From Phycisphaerae bacterium (GTDB lineage: Bacteria; Planctomycetota; Phycisphaerae; SM23-33): a DNA stretch of 8,266 bases. Both the position numbers and the translations under genes were made by a program. Shown here piece after piece: positions 5,326 to 8,266 of the stretch (within the stretch, counting starts at the first letter, position 1; each line of letters opens with the position of its first letter). The notes under the pieces were generated by a model. The model worked only from the letters and a program-made list of their open reading frames with translations. It was not told the DNA's origin and searched no databases. The stretch lies in assembly GCA_022866005.1 (NCBI GenBank), contig JALHTV010000322.1, positions 1 through 8,266 of the forward strand. The letters run 5' to 3'.

Positions 5326-7092
5326 ATGAACGGATCCGACACGCTTGAACCTCCTGTCGCGGAGATCCGCCTCGCCAGCACGCCGACGCGCCCACACCTG
5401 CTGGTCGCCGTCGTGGTGCTGCTCGTAGCGGGGTTCGCGGCCTACTGGAACAGCTTCGCCGGGGTGTTGGTCTTTGACGACATCCAGGCCATCCAGGACA
5501 ACGCCTCCATCCGGAGTCTGGGCAACCTCCGCGCGGTGCTGTGCCCGCCGGCCTCCAGCCCCATGGCCGGCCGGCCGCTGGTGAACCTGACGCTGGCGGT
5601 CAACTACGCCATCGGCGGGGCCGAGGAGCTGTGGAGCTACCACGCCGTCAACCTGGCCATCCATCTGCTGGCGGCGCTGGCGCTGATGGGCGTGGTGCGG
5701 CGCACGCTGCTGACCGCCCCGCTGGTCGAGCGCCTGGGCCGGGCGGCCCTGCCGCTGGCGACCGGGGTGGCGCTGGTGTGGATGCTCCACCCGCTGCAGA
5801 CCGAGGCCGTCACCTACCTCAGCCAGCGCTCGGAGTCGCTGGTCGGTCTGCTCTATCTGCTGACCCTTTACTGCGCGATCCGCGGGGCCGGATCAACCAA
5901 GCCCGCAGGCTGGTACCTCGCCGCCGTCGTGTCCTGCGCGGCGGGCATGGCCAGCAAGACGGTGATGGTCACCGCGCCGGTGGCCGTGTGGGTGTACGAC
6001 CGGCTGTTCCTGACCGGCGGGTGGGGCAAGGCGCTGGCGCGGCGCTGGCCCCTGTATGTCGGTCTGGCGGCGACGTGGGCGATCCTGGCGGCCTTGGCGT
6101 GGACCACGCCGCCGGCGGCCAACCTGCCCAGCCTGGGACGATATGTTGCCACGCAGCCCAGCGTGATCCTCCAGTACCTGCTCCTGGCCGTCTGGCCGAT
6201 CCCGCAGTCGGCGGACTACGCCTGGCCCTGGGCGGAGCGGACCGTGCAATTCGTACCGCAGTCCGTGATAATGGTCATCCTGCTGGTGGTGACCGTGTGG
6301 GGGCTGGTGCGCGGCCGTGTCGTGGCCATGGCCGGGGTGTGGTTCTTCCTGATCCTGCTCCCCACCTCCAGCATCGTGCCCATGGCCGATCCGATCTTCG
6401 AGCACCGCCTCTATCTGCCCCTGGCGGGGCTGGCTGCCTTGGCGGTCATCGGGGGCTACGGGCTGATGGCCTCCTCGGCCGAGGGCAAGAAATCCACCGG
6501 CAAGGTCCCACCGGCCGGGCAGGCCCTCGGGGCGCTGCTCGTGATCCTGGTGGCGGCCTGCCTCGGTTGGCTCACCCACCAGCGCAACAAGGTCTACGGC
6601 AACAGCGTCGATTTCTGGCGGCCTGTGGTGGACATCCAGAAGCTCAACGCGCGCATCAACACTCGCAGCTTCCGCGGTGAGTGCGGCCTAGGCAATGCTC
6701 TCATCAAGGCCGGCCAGGACAAGGAAGGGATCGATCACCTTCTGAACGCCCTGCGGGCCGACAGCGACCGCTGGGAAGGCCATTGGTACTGGGCCTCGGC
6801 GGTGATGGCCGCGGGCCAGCATGCCGACGCCATCGGCTCGCTCCGCCGGCTCGTCCGCCTGCGCGGGAACTGGGCCGAGCCGTACCGGATGCTGGGTGAA
6901 TGCTACGAGCGCGTGGGACAACCGAACCTGGCGGTCGACTGCTACCAGAAGGCCCTGGAGCGCGCTCCCGGCAACGCGGCCATCCGGGCGGCCTTGGAAC
7001 GGGTCAAGGGCGGGCCGCCTACGCGGCCGACTTCACCCCCGGCCTCCCGCCCGACCTCGCCTCCGGCTTCGCGCGCGACGTCGCAGGCATGA
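5326..7092 (+). CDS. TMTC-like GT-C membrane protein with about three TPRs and a Pro/Ser/Thr tail (tandem copy 2)
   Basis: A 588-residue paralog of the preceding gene with the same order: short N-terminus, TM1 (about 25-41), external loop with Asp51-Asp52 (VLVFDD), GRPLVNLTLAVNYAIGG (82-98), further membrane segments to about 415, the landmarks DYAWPWA (297-303) and PTSSIVP-EHRLYLPLA (346-367), then TPR-like helices at about 451-480, 485-514 and 517-550. Only the last of these is a textbook TPR. In one 107-residue core stretch 82 positions match copy 1, while the C-terminal part is hardly alignable and about two repeats shorter. The protein ends with a repeated Pro/Thr/Ser tail (562-588). Both acidic residues are kept, so a transferase role (polyprenyl-phosphate-sugar dependent, extracytoplasmic active site) remains possible in both copies; differing TPRs suggest different protein partners. 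These roles are inferred from the eukaryotic TMTC family. The stop at 7090-7092 lies 9 bp from the convergent mnmE stop. Confidence 0.85.
   Translation: MNGSDTLEPPVAEIRLASTPTRPHLLVAVVVLLVAGFAAYWNSFAGVLVFDDIQAIQDNASIRSLGNLRAVLCPPASSPMAGRPLVNLTLAVNYAIGGAEELWSYHAVNLAIHLLAALALMGVVRRTLLTAPLVERLGRAALPLATGVALVWMLHPLQTEAVTYLSQRSESLVGLLYLLTLYCAIRGAGSTKPAGWYLAAVVSCAAGMASKTVMVTAPVAVWVYDRLFLTGGWGKALARRWPLYVGLAATWAILAALAWTTPPAANLPSLGRYVATQPSVILQYLLLAVWPIPQSADYAWPWAERTVQFVPQSVIMVILLVVTVWGLVRGRVVAMAGVWFFLILLPTSSIVPMADPIFEHRLYLPLAGLAALAVIGGYGLMASSAEGKKSTGKVPPAGQALGALLVILVAACLGWLTHQRNKVYGNSVDFWRPVVDIQKLNARINTRSFRGECGLGNALIKAGQDKEGIDHLLNALRADSDRWEGHWYWASAVMAAGQHADAIGSLRRLVRLRGNWAEPYRMLGECYERVGQPNLAVDCYQKALERAPGNAAIRAALERVKGGPPTRPTSPPASRPTSPPASRATSQA
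7024..7089 (+). repeat. 24-bp coding repeat giving an RPTSPPAS tail
   Basis: Two full 24-bp units (7024-7047, 7048-7071) both encode RPTSPPAS, and a third, partial and altered unit (7072-7089) encodes RATSQA. The units differ mostly at third codon positions, so the peptide repeat is preserved better than the DNA. The tail follows the last TPR and ends the protein of TMTC-like copy 2. It should be disordered. Confidence 0.8.
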
Positions 7093-7101
7093 TCGCCGGG
7101 A

Positions 7102-8266
7102 CTACTTGCCCACGCAGAATCGCGCAAAGATGCGGGCGAGGATGTCCTCGTCGAGCACCTGACCGCTGATCCGCCCCACGGCGTCCAGCGCATTGCGCAG
7201 CTCCACGGCCACCAGTTCCGCGCGGTCGGCCAGGTCGCGCGAGCCGGCCAGGACATCCGCTGCCGCCTCTGCCGAGCGCGCGGCGGCCAGCAAACAGTCC
7301 TTCTGGCGGCGGTGCAGACCCAAGGCCCCCCCGCTGCGTGCGGCCTGGAGATGCACACTGTCGCAGATCGCCCGCTGCAGCGCCTCCAGGCCGCTACCGG
7401 TCAGGGCCGAGACACCCAGGGGCGCCGCAGCGGCAAGGCCCCAGGATGCCAACTCGGTCAGCCTCTCTGCCTGCACCCGCCCGTCCACCAGATCCGTCTT
7501 GTTGGCGGCCAGGAGCACCGGGCAGCGGCGGTTGACGGTTCGCACCTCTTCCAGCAGCCGAAGGTCCCCCTGGAGGGTCTGGGCGGTGAGGTCCACGACG
7601 AAGACGATCGCGTCGGCCGCGGCGAGGGCCGAGCGGGCCGCCCCGCCGGCTGCCTCGGCGAGCGCATCATCGCTGCGGCCGAAGCCTGCGGCGTCCTGAA
7701 GCAGGACCGTCCCCCCGCCGGTCAGTTCCATCGGCGCGGTCAGGACGTCGCGGGTCGTGCCCGCCAGGCCCGAGACGATCGCGCGGTCGGCGCCGCTGAG
7801 GGCATTGAGCAGCGAGCTTTTGCCCACGTTGCACCGCCCAGCCAGGGTGACGCGAGGCAGCGCCGCCGGTTCGCCTAATTCCGCGGCCTGGGCGGCGGTG
7901 GCCTGCAAGGTCCGCACGAGGGACCGCAATGAGCCCGCCAAGGCCTCCGGCCGCTGGAACGTGATGCCCTCTTCAGCCAGGTCGATGGACGCCTCGACCT
8001 CGGCCAGGGACTCGGCCAGATCATCGGCGGCCTGTTGGCAGAGGCGGTGCACCGCTCCGCCCAGGGTGGTGATCGCGGCGCGGAGCTGGGCATCGTCGGC
8101 GGCGTCGACCACGTCTGCGACGGCCTGGGCCTGGGACAGGTCGATCCGCCCCGAGAAGAACGCCCGCGCGGTGAACTCGCCCGCCTCAGCCGCTCGGGCG
8201 CCGGCGGCGGTCAGCTCGGCCACCAGCGCCGAGGCGGCGTAGGGATTGCCGGGGACGTGCAGCTCG
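7102..8266 (-). CDS. mnmE: tRNA uridine-5-carboxymethylaminomethyl modification GTPase MnmE, C-terminal part
   Basis: About 387 codons of MnmE (TrmE); the first roughly 65-70 residues lie beyond the right edge. With MnmG, MnmE installs the (carboxymethyl)aminomethyl group on the wobble uridine of several tRNAs, in the cytoplasm. From the 5' side one sees the end of the N-terminal folate-binding domain (ELHVPGNP, then AGEFTARAFFSGRIDLSQAQAVADVV), the helical domain, and an inserted G domain: P-loop GRCNVGKSSLLN (G1, 7839-7804), GTTRDV (G2), DAAG (G3, 7695-7684), NKTD (G4) and VSALTGSG (G5). The second helical part ends in the family's C-terminal FCVGK, whose Cys is essential in known MnmEs. 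Two oddities: G3 reads DAAG instead of DTAG, and the following switch II (FGRSDDALAE) lacks the usual [IL]RE and places no Glu at the expected catalytic position. The gene is convergent with TMTC-like copy 2, 9 bp between stops. Confidence 0.93.
   Translation of the reverse strand, partial: ELHVPGNPYAASALVAELTAAGARAAEAGEFTARAFFSGRIDLSQAQAVADVVDAADDAQLRAAITTLGGAVHRLCQQAADDLAESLAEVEASIDLAEEGITFQRPEALAGSLRSLVRTLQATAAQAAELGEPAALPRVTLAGRCNVGKSSLLNALSGADRAIVSGLAGTTRDVLTAPMELTGGGTVLLQDAAGFGRSDDALAEAAGGAARSALAAADAIVFVVDLTAQTLQGDLRLLEEVRTVNRRCPVLLAANKTDLVDGRVQAERLTELASWGLAAAAPLGVSALTGSGLEALQRAICDSVHLQAARSGGALGLHRRQKDCLLAAARSAEAAADVLAGSRDLADRAELVAVELRNALDAVGRISGQVLDEDILARIFARFCVGK

Larger units (their letters stand above)
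5190..7140 (+). repeat. Tandem duplication unit, copy 2
   Basis: The second unit holds an upstream flank (5203-5212 and 5251-5279 matching copy 1), the second TMTC-like gene and the start of the convergent mnmE 3' end. The 3' part of the genes (TPRs) has diverged much more than the membrane core, so the duplication is old. The left boundary near 5184-5190 is the presumed junction and is approximate. Confidence 0.5.

Noticed and set aside
7024..7089. CRISPR-like or intergenic repeat array
   Set aside because: The repeats are contiguous without spacers and in frame within a protein, so they are coding peptide repeats.

Overview
The window is GC-rich, densely coded bacterial DNA carrying six protein genes, two of them cut by the window edges. 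The gene content fits a planctomycete, most likely the Phycisphaerae side of the phylum: high GC, TMTC-like membrane/TPR glycosyltransferase-type proteins, a lysine-rich protein tail and a divergent MnmE. This placement is an inference from style and content; no rRNA or phylogenetic marker is present to settle it.

Layout. (1) Positions 2-409 (+) are the 3' end of pyruvate phosphate dikinase, with an unusual histone-like Lys/Arg/Ala tail. (2) Positions 2974-430 (-) form a compact three-gene operon read leftwards: a 7-transmembrane protein of the type normally fused to an inactive transglutaminase (here without that domain), a RimK-related ATP-grasp 'alpha-L-glutamate ligase-like' enzyme overlapping it by ATGA, and a TauE/SafE-family permease 17 bp further on with a near-perfect Shine-Dalgarno. 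A good extended -10 promoter lies at 3023-3015. (3) Positions 3181-7092 (+) hold two tandem paralogous polytopic membrane proteins with a GT-C (TMTC/DUF1736-like) core and C-terminal TPRs. (4) Positions 7102-8266 (-) are the C-terminal part of the tRNA-modification GTPase MnmE, convergent with the second paralog.

How the parts relate. The operon looks like a membrane-associated amide-bond-forming (ATP-grasp) system. The 7TM/ATP-grasp pairing is a known conserved association; the missing transglutaminase domain, no retropepsin-type protease gene adjoining the three genes in this window, and the linked TauE-type permease make this version unusual. The two TMTC-like genes arose by tandem duplication. 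The duplicated unit seems to have carried the extreme 3' end of mnmE: a vestige encoding the MnmE C-terminal signature (ARFCVG) is still readable on the minus strand just after the first copy, at the position where the real mnmE ends after the second copy.

Gene-free stretches are short. Positions 2975-3180 are the divergent promoter region. Positions 5122-5325 hold the mnmE vestige, a hairpin followed by a T-run, and a block resembling the upstream flank of the first paralog. No RNA genes, insertion sequences or CRISPR arrays were seen.
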